DNA from: an uncultured Actinomycetes bacterium
GTDB lineage: Bacteria; Actinomycetota; Actinomycetes; Mycobacteriales; Nakamurellaceae
DNA: 64,000 bases
NCBI GenBank assembly: GCA_937926105.1
Contig: CALANS010000136.1
Location: forward strand, 29,093 to 93,092
Direction of reading: 5' to 3'
The position numbers and the translations under genes were made by a program. The notes under the pieces were generated by a model. That model made no database searches. It was not told the origin of the DNA and was given only the letters and a program-made list of their open reading frames with translations. Below are positions 16,193 to 24,899 of the stretch, piece by piece (position 1 is the stretch's first letter; every line of letters starts with the position of its first letter).

Positions 16193-17349
16193 CGTGTGCC
16201 CCCTGCCGGCGCCGTGGCCCCCTGCTCGGCGCGGGCGATCGGTGGCGCGGGCCGGAACCGGCGCCGCCGGGGCAGGTGCTTGCGCTCTCGCATCACCAGT
16301 CGCTGGATGATCGTCATCACGATGATGATCGCGAACAGGATGAACGAGATGGCCGCACCCTGGCCCCATTTCCCGTCACCGAAGGAAGCCTGATAGGACA
16401 GGTACGCGGGTGTGAGGGTGGTCTTGGCGGGATTGCCGCCACCGAGAATGTAGATCTGGTCGAATATTTGCCAGGTACCGATCAGACCCAGGGTGACCAC
16501 CAGGAACAGGGTGGGCCGCAGTGCCGGCAGCGTGACGCTGCGGAATGATTGCCAGCGGGTGGCGCCGTCCACCCGGGCGGCCTCGACCACCTCATCGGGG
16601 ATGTCCTGCAGGGCCGCCAGGAACATCAGCATGAAGGTCCCACCGGTGGTCCACACCGCGAGCACGATCAGCGCGCACATGGCGACGCTCGGCCCGGCGA
16701 GCCAGTCGTACCAGCTCATCCCGAGGAAGTGGTTGTTCACCAGCCATCCTGGCGGGTTGCTGGTGTCGACCAGGTGCAGGCCGGAAAGGATCAGCCGCAG
16801 CACCCCGCGCGGGTCCTGGAACCAGTTGGGGCCGTGAAGACCCAGCCAGCTCAGCATCTGGTTGACCACGCCGGTGGTGGTGAACAGGAACAGGAACACC
16901 GTCATGATCGCGATGGTGCTGGTGACGGAGGGGAAGTAGAAGGCGGTGCGGAAAAAGCCCTTGCCCTTCAGTCGCCGGCCGTTGAGGACCGACGCCAGGA
17001 ACAGCGCCAGCACCGTCTGGATCGGCACCACCAGGATGACGTAGTAGAAGTTGTTTCGCAGCGAGGTGGCTAGATTCTGCTGTGACAGGCCGGGTTTGGC
17101 GAGCAGCGTCTGGTAGTTTTCGGCGCCGACGAAGCCGGCGTCCAGCGGGGAGCCGTGACCGCTCCAGTCCGAGATCGACACCCAGACGGCGGCGATGATC
17201 GGTAGCAGCAGGAACAGCCCGAGGATCACGATGACGGGTGTCATGAACACCCAACCCGCGGTGCCCTCCCGCCCGCGGATACCGCCCCGGTGCCTCACCG
17301 GCCGCCGTGCGGCCGGTGAGACGCCGGGTGTGCTCGGTGATGTCGTCAT
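16189..17349 (-). CDS. Sugar ABC transporter permease (MalF/CUT1 type)
   Basis: The protein has 386 residues from ATG 17349. A short basic N-terminus is followed by six or more membrane helices. The EAA loop is EVVEAARVDGATRWQSF (about residues 275-291), followed by LPALRPTL. There is an enlarged periplasmic loop (about residues 170-225) between helices, longer than in minimal CUT1 permeases. The C-terminal tail is Arg/Pro-rich and cytoplasmic. It lies 28 bp downstream of the binding-protein gene and is co-transcribed with it. Confidence 0.92.
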   Translation of the reverse strand: MTTSPSTPGVSPAARRPVRHRGGIRGREGTAGWVFMTPVIVILGLFLLLPIIAAVWVSISDWSGHGSPLDAGFVGAENYQTLLAKPGLSQQNLATSLRNNFYYVILVVPIQTVLALFLASVLNGRRLKGKGFFRTAFYFPSVTSTIAIMTVFLFLFTTTGVVNQMLSWLGLHGPNWFQDPRGVLRLILSGLHLVDTSNPPGWLVNNHFLGMSWYDWLAGPSVAMCALIVLAVWTTGGTFMLMFLAALQDIPDEVVEAARVDGATRWQSFRSVTLPALRPTLFLVVTLGLIGTWQIFDQIYILGGGNPAKTTLTPAYLSYQASFGDGKWGQGAAISFILFAIIIVMTIIQRLVMRERKHLPRRRRFRPAPPIARAEQGATAPAGGTR

Positions 17350-17377
17350 GATTCGCTCCGGTCTCGGAGGAACGGCA

Positions 17378-18808
17378 TCAGCTACCGGACAGCGCCGCCT
17401 GCAGGTTGGTCTGCACCGAGTCCAGGATCGACTTCGGATCGCCCGTGGCCAGCGTGGCCAGTTGCGAGTCGAAGTCCGAGAGCACCTCACCCACCCCGGC
17501 CGCGGTGACCACACCCTTGGCGTAGGCGATGCCGTCCACGAACGGCTTGTTGTTGGGGAACTCCTTGAGGTAGTCGGCCTGCGCGGACTGCACCGAGGGA
17601 ATGACGCCGAACGCCTTGGCGAACTGCATCTCCACCGACGGCTGCGTCAGGTACTCCACCAGGTTCAGCGCCTGGTCGTGGTTCTTGCTGGCGGCCGCAA
17701 TACCCCAGCAATTGGTGAACACCAGGGTTCCCTGGGTGCCGGTCGGCCCCGCGGGCAGCGGGACGATCTTGTACTTGATGTTCGGGAAGTCACTGGACAG
17801 CGCGCCGTACATCCAGGGGCCCTCGATGGTCATCGCGGCCTTGTTCTTGCCGAACGCCTCACCGCCCCAGCCGGTGCCCAGATCTGACGACCACTTCATG
17901 CTGCCGTCGGTCATGAGCTTCTGCACGTACGTCAGGGCCTGTACGTTCTGCTCGGAATTCGCGGTGGCCTTGGTGCCGTCGTCATTGACCAGATATCCGC
18001 CGTTCTGCACCAGGAACGCATCCACCCGGTCGCGGCCCGGAGACATCGACAACCCAACTCGGCCGTCCGCCGTGAGCTTCTTGGCTACCGATTCCAACTG
18101 GTCCCAGCTGGTGGGGATGTCCGCGTCGGTCAGCCCCGCCTTGGACCAGTCCTCGGTGTTGATCCATAGTGCCAGCGTCGACTGGTCCTTCGGCGCGCAC
18201 ACCAGTTTTCCGTCGTAGGTGAAGGTCTGCACCAGTGCCGGGTAGAAGTCGCTCTTGTTGGGCAGCTGGTCGCCGTAGGACCACAGGTTCCCCGCCTTGG
18301 CGTAGGTGCCCAGCTTCCCGGGGTCCAGGTAGAACAGGTCGGGCGGGGTGTTGGACGAGAAGCCCTGCGCCAGCTGCTGATCCATCTGGGACGCGGGGGT
18401 GACTGTGACCGTCGATCCGGTCTGCTTGGCCCAGTCGGCGGTAGCGGCCTTGAGTGCCTTGGTCTCCGCGTCGCCGGAGGACCCGAACAGGATCGTCAGG
18501 TTCGCCCTGGGCATGTTCGCCGGAACGGTCCACGAGCTGCCGGCGGACCCGGAGTCCGGTGCGCTCTGCGAGGCGCCGGCGGACCCGGAGGCCGTGCCGC
18601 TCGGCGACTCCATCGGTGACGATGCGCCGCTGGCAGGGGTTTGCGGGGTGCTGGTCTGCCCGCCGGATGCTGGTGATGATGATTCGGTCGACTCCGCGGA
18701 TCCGGATGCGCCGGGGCCGCCACCGCTGCTGCCGCAGCCGGCTGTGACCAGTAGTGCTGCTCCGGTCAGGGCGGCCAGTGCGACGCGGATGGTTCGCTGT
18801 GCTGTCAT
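17378..18808 (-). CDS. Sugar-binding lipoprotein of a CUT1 ABC transporter
   Basis: The 476-residue lipoprotein has a signal peptide ending in a lipobox (LLVTAGC, Cys25) and an unusually long Ser/Gly/Pro/Thr linker (residues 26-95) holding a repeated APADPE-like DNA segment. A type 1 solute-binding domain of the MalE-like family follows (NLTILFGSSGDAETKALKAA onward; GGEAFGKNKAAMTIEGPWMY is the typical internal segment). It delivers a sugar, probably an oligosaccharide, to the two permeases downstream. The linked LacI regulator and debranching-type glucosidase suggest an alpha-glucan-derived ligand; this is inference. Confidence 0.92.
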   Translation of the reverse strand: MTAQRTIRVALAALTGAALLVTAGCGSSGGGPGASGSAESTESSSPASGGQTSTPQTPASGASSPMESPSGTASGSAGASQSAPDSGSAGSSWTVPANMPRANLTILFGSSGDAETKALKAATADWAKQTGSTVTVTPASQMDQQLAQGFSSNTPPDLFYLDPGKLGTYAKAGNLWSYGDQLPNKSDFYPALVQTFTYDGKLVCAPKDQSTLALWINTEDWSKAGLTDADIPTSWDQLESVAKKLTADGRVGLSMSPGRDRVDAFLVQNGGYLVNDDGTKATANSEQNVQALTYVQKLMTDGSMKWSSDLGTGWGGEAFGKNKAAMTIEGPWMYGALSSDFPNIKYKIVPLPAGPTGTQGTLVFTNCWGIAAASKNHDQALNLVEYLTQPSVEMQFAKAFGVIPSVQSAQADYLKEFPNNKPFVDGIAYAKGVVTAAGVGEVLSDFDSQLATLATGDPKSILDSVQTNLQAALSGS

Positions 18809-18895
18809 TCCGCTGCTCCTTGGTCAATCGGTGGTGCCGTGGACGGATCTGATGGCTCTTGCTGCCGACGGGATAGTGCTGCGGACGCCGATGGA

Positions 18896-19948
18896 TCACC
18901 CCGATCCGGACGACGTTCGGACGACCAGGCGGGGCGGCAGCAGTACTCGCCGGGGGGGATCGGGGGTGGTGGGGGAGTCCAGTAGGTCGGTGATCAGCCG
19001 GATACACGCCGAGGCCACCTGGTCCAGCGGCTGGTGCACCGAGCTGAGGCCGACCATCTGTGCGACGTCGGTGTCGTCGAATCCGACCACGGCGACGTCG
19101 GTGCCCGCCCGACGGCCGGCCGTGGTGATCTCAGTGAGCGCCGATAGTGCGAGCACATCGGAGACGCAGACCAGCGCGGTAATCGCGGGATCGGCCAGCA
19201 GGGACGCGGCGGCGGCCCGGCCCTCGGTGAGGTCGTTCTGGCTGCGGGCCACCGCATCCGCAGCCAGCCCGGCGTCGCGCATGGCCGCGGTCCACCCGGC
19301 GTGCCGGTCGTCGCCGACGCCCGGTCCCTGCGGCCAGCCGAGGAATCCGATCCGGCGGTGGCCGGCCGCCAGCAGGTGCTCGGTGGCCTCGCGCGTTCCC
19401 GCGGCGCCGTCCACATCGACCCACGGGTGGTGACCGGAGGAGTCCCACGGCCGCCCGAACGTGACGCACGGAATGCCCCGCTCGGCCAGGTGCGAGGTGC
19501 GTCGGTCGCCGGGGTGGGTGGAGGTGAGCACGAAGCCGTCCAGGTCCCACCGGTCGTACAGTTCGGCATAGGCGGCGATCTCGGCGTCGTCGCCGCGCGC
19601 GGTGTAGAGCATCACCCGGTAGTCCCGCTCGGCCGCGGCGTCGGTCAGGGCATGCAGGAAGCGGTCGAAGATGCCGTCGCCGGGAGTGGCCTCCACCCGC
19701 AGGCCCAGCACGTGGGAGCGATGGGTGCGCAATTGCCGGGCGGCCCGGTGGGGGCGGTAGCCGAGGTCACGGACCGCCGCGCGCACGCGTTCGGCCGTGT
19801 CCGCTCGGACCAGGTGCGGCGCGTTGAGCACGTTGGACACCGTCTGGGGGGAGACGCCGGCGCGTGCCGCCACCGACCCCAGCGTGGCGCGACCGGGGGC
19901 GGGTGTGTCGCCGCGCGGTGCCGGGTCGGTTGCCGCCGTCGGGGCCAT
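18896..19948 (-). CDS. LacI-family transcriptional repressor
   Basis: The 350-residue protein has an N-terminal helix-turn-helix (TLGSVAARAGVSPQTVSNVLN, within residues 22-45), a hinge helix (PHRAARQLRTHRSH) and a periplasmic-binding-protein-like sensor domain with VVGFDDTDVAQM near the C-terminus. It lies 87 bp upstream of the sugar-transport operon on the same strand and is divergent from the debranching-type enzyme. Two TTGGAWCGATCCAA operators in the divergent region are its likely targets. A sugar or sugar phosphate should relieve repression. Confidence 0.93.
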   Translation of the reverse strand: MAPTAATDPAPRGDTPAPGRATLGSVAARAGVSPQTVSNVLNAPHLVRADTAERVRAAVRDLGYRPHRAARQLRTHRSHVLGLRVEATPGDGIFDRFLHALTDAAAERDYRVMLYTARGDDAEIAAYAELYDRWDLDGFVLTSTHPGDRRTSHLAERGIPCVTFGRPWDSSGHHPWVDVDGAAGTREATEHLLAAGHRRIGFLGWPQGPGVGDDRHAGWTAAMRDAGLAADAVARSQNDLTEGRAAAASLLADPAITALVCVSDVLALSALTEITTAGRRAGTDVAVVGFDDTDVAQMVGLSSVHQPLDQVASACIRLITDLLDSPTTPDPPRRVLLPPRLVVRTSSGSG

Positions 19949-20014
19949 CCGGCCGCCCTCCCGTGATCGCTGGTATCCCCGGCGGGTCGATCGATCGCGC
20001 CGGGCATTCCTGCC

Positions 20015-20028
20015 TTGGATCGATCCAA
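20015..20028. promoter_or_regulatory. LacI-type operator 1
   Basis: TTGGATCGATCCAA is a perfect 14-bp palindrome with the central CG typical of LacI-family operators. It is 67 bp upstream of the lacI start and is paired with a second copy centred 32 bp (about three helical turns) away, which favours cooperative binding on one DNA face. Confidence 0.8.
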
Positions 20029-20046
20029 ATCAACCGCAGGCGGCTC

Positions 20047-20060
20047 TTGGAACGATCCAA
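20047..20060. promoter_or_regulatory. LacI-type operator 2
   Basis: TTGGAACGATCCAA matches operator 1 at 13 of 14 positions and keeps the CG centre. It lies on the side facing the debranching-type gene, about 200 bp from that gene's start codon, so the long leader between them may hold the promoter or further control. Confidence 0.75.
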
Positions 20061-20263
20061 GGATGGTCGTAGTGTTATGCCCGTCACACCGAGATGTCAA
20101 GACTCGTTTCGTCACCGATCGCTCGAAGCACGCGGAGTCCCGCCCGGCCCGCTCCGGGAGACCCGGCTCGTCGGAGCCACGCGACGAGACGGTCGCGGAC
20201 CGGATGACCGACGATCGGGTGACCAGTGAGGGCGAGGGAGAGCGACCGGAGAGGATGGGATCC

Positions 20264-22321
20264 ATGTCAGAAGGCCCTCGTCAGCCGGCGTTGCACCATT
20301 TGGTGACCTGTCTGGCCAGCCCCACGACCGTGCTGTCGGCGCGGGACGGCCAGCTGCGTGGATGCGGTGCGCACGGGGTGTACGTGGCGGACGTGCGGGT
20401 GCTCTCTCGGGCCGAGCTGACCGTCGATGGCGTCGAGCCGGAGCCGGTGGCCTGCACGCCGACGGGGCCGGGCGGCGCCGAGTTCCTGGCGGTGCTGCGC
20501 AATCTGGGCGACGACATTCCGGATCCGACCGTCTGGGTGCGGCGCGCCAGGGTGGCACAGCCGGCCGGCTGTGAGGAAACCGTCACCCTGGTCAACGCGT
20601 CCACCGGCGCGATCCCCGCCACGGTCGAGGTTGCCATGGGCGGCGACCTGGCGGAGATCGAGACCGTCAAGATCGGCTCGAACGGGGTGCCCGCCGCATT
20701 CGATCCGGGCGGTGACGGATTCGTCGTGCGCGGCGCGCGCCTGGCCGCGCAGCTCGCCGGGGCCGGGTCCGACGCCATCGTCACCGCCGGCGGTGGGACG
20801 TTCCGCTGGCAGGTGACGATCCCCGCCCGTGGCCGCGTCCGTGTCCGCTGGTCGGTGCGGGTGCAGGACCCGGATGCGGTGGTGGTGCCCGCCGACGGGC
20901 CGGCGCCGTTCGTGCCGCCGCCGGTCACCGCCGACGACCGCCGGCTCGCGCCGCTGGTGACGCGCGCCGTGGAAGACCTTGCCGCGCTGCGCATGTGCAC
21001 TGCCGACCGGCGGGAGGACGAGTTCCTGGCCGCCGGCTCGCCCTGGTATCTCACCCTGTTCGGGCGGGATTCGATGTGGGCCGCGCGCATGCTGCTGCCG
21101 CTGGGCACCGATATCGCCCGGGGCACCCTGGCAACCCTGGCGGCCCGGCAGGGCACCGCGCTGGACCCGCGCACCGCTGAGGAGCCCGGCAAGATCCTGC
21201 ACGAACTGCGCCGCGGCGAATTCTCATTCGGGGCAACCTCTTTACCGCCCGCCTACTACGGCACCGTCGACGCGACACCACTGTGGGTGTGCCTGCTGGC
21301 CGATGCCTGGCGGTGGGGGTTGGCGGAGTCCGTGGTGGCGCCGCTGCTGCCGGTCGCGGAGCGCGCACTGGCCTGGATGGTGGACTACGGCGACGCCGAT
21401 GGTGACGGGTTCCTGGAGTATGTGGACGGATCCGGCCGTGGGTTGGCCAACCAGGGTTGGAAGGATTCCGGCGATTCCGTGCGGTTCGCGGACGGCCGGA
21501 TCGCCGCCGGTCCGGTCGCGCTGGCCGAGGTACAGGGCTACGCGCACGAGGCCGCCCTGGCCGGCGCCGAGTTGCTCGACGCGTTCGGCCGGCCGGGTGC
21601 CGACCGCTGGCGAGACTACGCCGGTCGGCTGGCCGGGGCCTTCCGAGACCGGTTCTGGCTGGCCGACGACCTGGGTCCCTACCCGGCGATGGCGTTGGAC
21701 GGCACTAAGACCCGGGTCGATGCGCCCGCCTCCAACATGGGCCACCTGCTGTCCAGTGGGATGCTGAACCGGGCCGAGGCATCGGCGATCGCCGACCGCC
21801 TGGTGCACGCGTCGATGTCCACCGGGTTCGGGTTGCGCACCATGAGTTCCGCTGCCGGCGGATACTCGCCGCTGAGCTACCACTGCGGGTCGGTCTGGCC
21901 GCACGACACCGCCATCGCGGTCCACGGGCTGATCCGGGCGGGCTTTCCCGGGCAGGCCGCGGTGCTCGCCGAGGGGCTGCTCGCCGCCGGGGCCGCGTTC
22001 GACGGGCGAGTTCCCGAGCTGTTTGGCGGATTCGACCGCGCCGATGTCCCTGTGCCGGTCCCGTATCCGGCGGCGTGCCGCCCGCAGGCATGGTCGGCCG
22101 CCGCCGCGGTGGTGATCTTGCAGGCGTTCCTGGGGGTACAGGCGGACGTGCCGCACGGCGTCGTGCGCGTGACACCCTCGGCGCGGATCGGGGCGGTGAC
22201 CGCGTCCGGCCTGCGGGTCGCCGGGCTGGGCCTGCGGGTCACGGTGTCCGCCGACGGCAGCGCATCTGCCGAGGTCGAGGGGGATGCTCTGCGTGTGGAG
22301 GTCGGCCCGAACCCCGGCTGA
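20264..22321 (+). CDS. Glycogen-debranching-type amylo-alpha-1,6-glucosidase (GDE N-terminal domain family)
   Basis: The product has 685 residues from ATG 20264, chosen because GGAGAGG lies about 10 bp upstream (ATG 20255 and 20204 are alternatives). The N-terminal beta domain (about residues 10-200) resembles the GDE_N domain. The (alpha/alpha)6 glucosidase domain (about 230-640) shows LFGRDSMWAARMLLP, the DGDGFLEY segment, NQGWKDSGDS with candidate catalytic acids, and SVWPHDTAIAVHGL. Members hydrolyse alpha-glucosidic bonds in glycogen, sucrose or small oligosaccharides. No signal peptide is present, so it is cytoplasmic. Divergence from LacI with shared operators suggests it digests the sugar imported by the neighbouring CUT1 transporter. 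Confidence 0.88.
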   Translation: MSEGPRQPALHHLVTCLASPTTVLSARDGQLRGCGAHGVYVADVRVLSRAELTVDGVEPEPVACTPTGPGGAEFLAVLRNLGDDIPDPTVWVRRARVAQPAGCEETVTLVNASTGAIPATVEVAMGGDLAEIETVKIGSNGVPAAFDPGGDGFVVRGARLAAQLAGAGSDAIVTAGGGTFRWQVTIPARGRVRVRWSVRVQDPDAVVVPADGPAPFVPPPVTADDRRLAPLVTRAVEDLAALRMCTADRREDEFLAAGSPWYLTLFGRDSMWAARMLLPLGTDIARGTLATLAARQGTALDPRTAEEPGKILHELRRGEFSFGATSLPPAYYGTVDATPLWVCLLADAWRWGLAESVVAPLLPVAERALAWMVDYGDADGDGFLEYVDGSGRGLANQGWKDSGDSVRFADGRIAAGPVALAEVQGYAHEAALAGAELLDAFGRPGADRWRDYAGRLAGAFRDRFWLADDLGPYPAMALDGTKTRVDAPASNMGHLLSSGMLNRAEASAIADRLVHASMSTGFGLRTMSSAAGGYSPLSYHCGSVWPHDTAIAVHGLIRAGFPGQAAVLAEGLLAAGAAFDGRVPELFGGFDRADVPVPVPYPAACRPQAWSAAAAVVILQAFLGVQADVPHGVVRVTPSARIGAVTASGLRVAGLGLRVTVSADGSASAEVEGDALRVEVGPNPG

Positions 22322-22419
22322 TGAAGACTTGGTGAGCCTGAGCCGAAGCGTGAGAAGTGAACCGGGAGATCCGACAACGATCCTGACGCCCCTACCAGCC
22401 GGTCCCCTATGGTTGCGGC

Positions 22420-23250
22420 ATGCCCAGCGAACAGGACGGTGACGGAGCGCGGCGCAGGTCGTTCGTCCGCATGGTGCTCGAGGCGGCGGGTAGCCAACCG
22501 CTCGCCGGTCTGAGGGCCCGGATCGATGATCCGAGCAATCCGGTGCCGGAGGACGAGTGGCGGGCCGAGGTCCGCACGGCGGAGACCTTCGGTCTTGTCA
22601 CCGTCACCGGTACCGGCGACCAGGCGACGATCGCCCGGACCACCTTCGGGGATGCCTGGGCCGCGCTCGACCGGTCCTCGGACCGACAAGGCTCGTGGTG
22701 CCTGCCCGGCCCGGGCCGGTTCGACGTGCTGTTCTACCCGGTGCCGAAGCGCCCGGACTTCCCGGTGTTCGCGGCGACCGGCCCGGCGCTGGGGGCCGTC
22801 CGGCAGGGCAGCTGGAACCTGGTCCGGGGGAATACCGGCGCGGAGCCGAACCCGATCGGCGAGGTCGAGATGGTCAGCGAGCGCCAGGACGGCGGGCCGA
22901 TCTCGGTGTGGTCGGGAGTGGGCGATCCGATGCTGTCCGGCCTGCATCCGGCACACCTGGGCCATGGTGGGGCGGTCCTGGATCGACTGGCGTCCGCTCT
23001 AGCCGAACGAGCGGCGCCGTGGTTGGCACGCCCGATGCTTGTCGACGGGGAACACCGCGAGGCGCTGGTGCTGGACCTGCGGAGCGAGGAACTGTCCGGG
23101 GACATCGTCGGGCCGGCGTTGTTCGCCGTGACGCAACTGGACGGCGCTACCGTCACCGTCATCTCCGACGCGCCGGTCACCGATCTCGCCCTCACCCGGG
23201 TGGACGGCGACGACCTGGTGGGGCGGCCGCGCCCTGGCACGCCCGGCTGA
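22420..23250 (+). CDS. Hypothetical soluble protein
   Basis: The protein has 276 residues from ATG 22420 and no signal peptide or transmembrane segments. The first 80 residues look like a winged-helix-type start (RRRSFVRMVLEAAG, then PVPEDEWRAEVRTAETFGLV). The remainder is beta-rich, with FDVLFYPVPKRPDFPVFAATG and VWSGVGDPMLSGLHPAHLG as its most distinctive segments. I do not recognise the family. It stands alone between the debranching-type gene and a convergent two-gene unit (membrane protein, MerR). Confidence 0.55.
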   Translation: MPSEQDGDGARRRSFVRMVLEAAGSQPLAGLRARIDDPSNPVPEDEWRAEVRTAETFGLVTVTGTGDQATIARTTFGDAWAALDRSSDRQGSWCLPGPGRFDVLFYPVPKRPDFPVFAATGPALGAVRQGSWNLVRGNTGAEPNPIGEVEMVSERQDGGPISVWSGVGDPMLSGLHPAHLGHGGAVLDRLASALAERAAPWLARPMLVDGEHREALVLDLRSEELSGDIVGPALFAVTQLDGATVTVISDAPVTDLALTRVDGDDLVGRPRPGTPG

Positions 23251-23268
23251 AGATCGTCCATCGGTTGG

Positions 23269-23847
23269 TCAGGCGCGCGCCGGGCTGGAGATCGCGGAGC
23301 GCACCCTTGCCGCGAACGCGGCGGGATCGTCTGCGGAGCAACGGATGTGGTCGAAGCTCCGCGCGCCTGTCTCGTCGCCGTCGGTTTGTGCCGACCGCAG
23401 CGCGATGACGATGTCCGTGGTGCCGACGCCGAGCTCCAGCGCGGATCCGACAATGCCCGGGTGTCGCGGGGCGGTGCCCATCGTCCGGGCCACGGACGCG
23501 ATCGCCGACAGTGGCACCTCGACCTCGATTGCCGACCCGCAGCGAAGCAATAGGGTGCGCTCGCCCAGCAGATGCGGCCGCACCCGGTAGTCGGCCACCA
23601 TGCCGGCCATCAGTGGCAGGCTGCCGATGCAGGTCACGGCCAACACCACCCGCAGCCACATCCAGGGCACCGCGAATTCCACGATGGCGGTCTCGACCGC
23701 CGTCATCGCAGTGATCACCCATAGGAACGTGGTGGCCGAGTGCCCGTACCGGAACGCCGTGCTGCCGGGCCGGACATCGCTGCGCCCTCGCGCCCAGCGG
23801 ATCGCGTCGACCAGCCGACGGGCGGTCCGGCGCGCCCACCCCGTCAC
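23269..23847 (-). CDS. Hypothetical membrane protein with two transmembrane helices
   Basis: The 192-residue protein has two adjacent hydrophobic helices (about residues 40-60 and 65-85, TTFLWVITAMTAVETAIVEF and WLRVVLAVTCIGSLPLMAG) and a cytoplasmic beta-rich domain resembling PH-like DUFs (LLLRCGSAIEVEVPLSAI). Its start overlaps the merR stop by 4 nt, so the two are one translational unit, and the MerR protein may control it. Function unknown. Confidence 0.65.
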   Translation of the reverse strand: MTGWARRTARRLVDAIRWARGRSDVRPGSTAFRYGHSATTFLWVITAMTAVETAIVEFAVPWMWLRVVLAVTCIGSLPLMAGMVADYRVRPHLLGERTLLLRCGSAIEVEVPLSAIASVARTMGTAPRHPGIVGSALELGVGTTDIVIALRSAQTDGDETGARSFDHIRCSADDPAAFAARVRSAISSPARA

Positions 23848-24683
23848 CGTCGTTCACTCCCCACCGGCTCGCCGGACCCGCCGCCCTCGCCGGGCGCTTC
23901 GGAACTGCCAGGGTCGCCGAGATCCTCGGACCCGCCGCGTGCGCCGGACCTGCCGGGCGGCTCCGCCCACGCCCGGGCCGCCAACTCCATGCAGCGCCGT
24001 TGCGCCGGAGCCATGGTGTCCAGCACCAGCTGCCAGGCGGCGTCCGATCCGGCCGCAGCGAGGTTGCCGAAGTGTTGTCTCCCGGCCGCCACCATCGCCG
24101 CGGCCAGCTCCTCGACCCGCGGATCGTCCGGATGCGCGCCGGCTAGCTCAGCCAGCCGCCGGTCGATCTGCCGGCCCTCGGCCAGCGCGGCATCGTTGCG
24201 GATCGCGGCCCGGTAGGCGTGCGCGACCGCGTCGAACTCCGCGGCCGGAGTGGCGGCCTGCATCAGCTCCAGCAGGTCGCGCTCGGCGCGGCTGTGCGCG
24301 ACATCGGGTGCAACCTCGGCCAGCTCGGACAATAGCGCTGCCACCTCCGGGGTGCTGGGCGACGCAGTGTCCGACGCGATCAGCTCGACCAGCGCACGGC
24401 GTCGCTGATCCAGCGCGGCCTGCTGCTCCTCGATATCGGCGACGACATCGGCCAGCAGTGCCCGCACGTCCTGTTCGCCGGCCAGCGCCGAACGGGCCTC
24501 AGCCAGCGTCAGGCCCAACCCGGTCAGCCGCACCACCCGCAGCAGCATCAGCAGGTCGGCCGCGCCGTAGTCCCGGTAGCCGTTGGACAGTCGCATCGGC
24601 TCCGGCAGCACGCCCATGGCGTGGTAGTGCCGCACTGTCCGAGTGCTCACTCCTGCCATCCGCGCGAGGTCCGAGATCCGCAT
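23844..24683 (-). CDS. MerR-family transcriptional regulator
   Basis: This 279-residue protein has a classical MerR N-terminus (MRISDLARMAGVSTRTVRHY, then GYRDYGAADL) as winged helix, a dimerising coiled coil (about residues 70-120) and a long helical C-terminal domain like TipA-type or multidrug-sensing regulators, ending in a Gly/Pro/Glu-rich tail. There is no cluster of metal-binding cysteines, so an organic ligand is more likely than a metal. A 19-bp-spaced promoter with CCTTG/CAAGG dyad directly upstream fits autoregulation by DNA untwisting. Confidence 0.9.
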   Translation of the reverse strand: MRISDLARMAGVSTRTVRHYHAMGVLPEPMRLSNGYRDYGAADLLMLLRVVRLTGLGLTLAEARSALAGEQDVRALLADVVADIEEQQAALDQRRRALVELIASDTASPSTPEVAALLSELAEVAPDVAHSRAERDLLELMQAATPAAEFDAVAHAYRAAIRNDAALAEGRQIDRRLAELAGAHPDDPRVEELAAAMVAAGRQHFGNLAAAGSDAAWQLVLDTMAPAQRRCMELAARAWAEPPGRSGARGGSEDLGDPGSSEAPGEGGGSGEPVGSERR

Positions 24684-24697
24684 CCCCCCAGCATGAA

Positions 24698-24722
24698 CCT
24701 TGTCGCTGCGTCAGGGTCAAGG
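24698..24722 (-). promoter_or_regulatory. MerR-type promoter/operator of merR
   Basis: On the minus strand CCTTG and CAAGG flank a 15-bp centre. TTGACC serves as -35 and CATGCT as -10, with a 19-bp spacer, the overlong spacing corrected by MerR regulators. The predicted transcript would start almost at the merR ATG (24683), suggesting a leaderless mRNA. Confidence 0.55.
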
Positions 24723-24752
24723 GTCCTGGCGTCTGGGATGTTTGTCCGAAGT

Positions 24753-24772
24753 GGCGTTCCCGCGGGAACGCC
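24753..24772. promoter_or_regulatory. Perfect 20-bp palindrome upstream of pgm
   Basis: GGCGTTCCCGCGGGAACGCC is fully self-complementary and lies in the divergent merR-pgm region, 128 bp from the pgm start. It has no loop, so it is more likely a dimer binding site (operator) than a terminator. The cognate regulator is not evident. Confidence 0.6.
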
Positions 24773-24899
24773 TGGAACGGTCCGGCCGGCGCGCCTCGGG
24801 GCGGGTCGGTCGGGGATTGTTTCAGCGACGATCGGGGATGCGTCGCCGGTCAGTGCGCCTTGCGTCGGCGTGCTGCCGAACCCCGCCGGGTCGGGTTGA

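Noticed and set aside
20267..21202. Minus-strand frames opposite the debranching-type gene
   Set aside because: Composition is Arg/His/Gly-rich without motifs; the plus-strand enzyme is clear.
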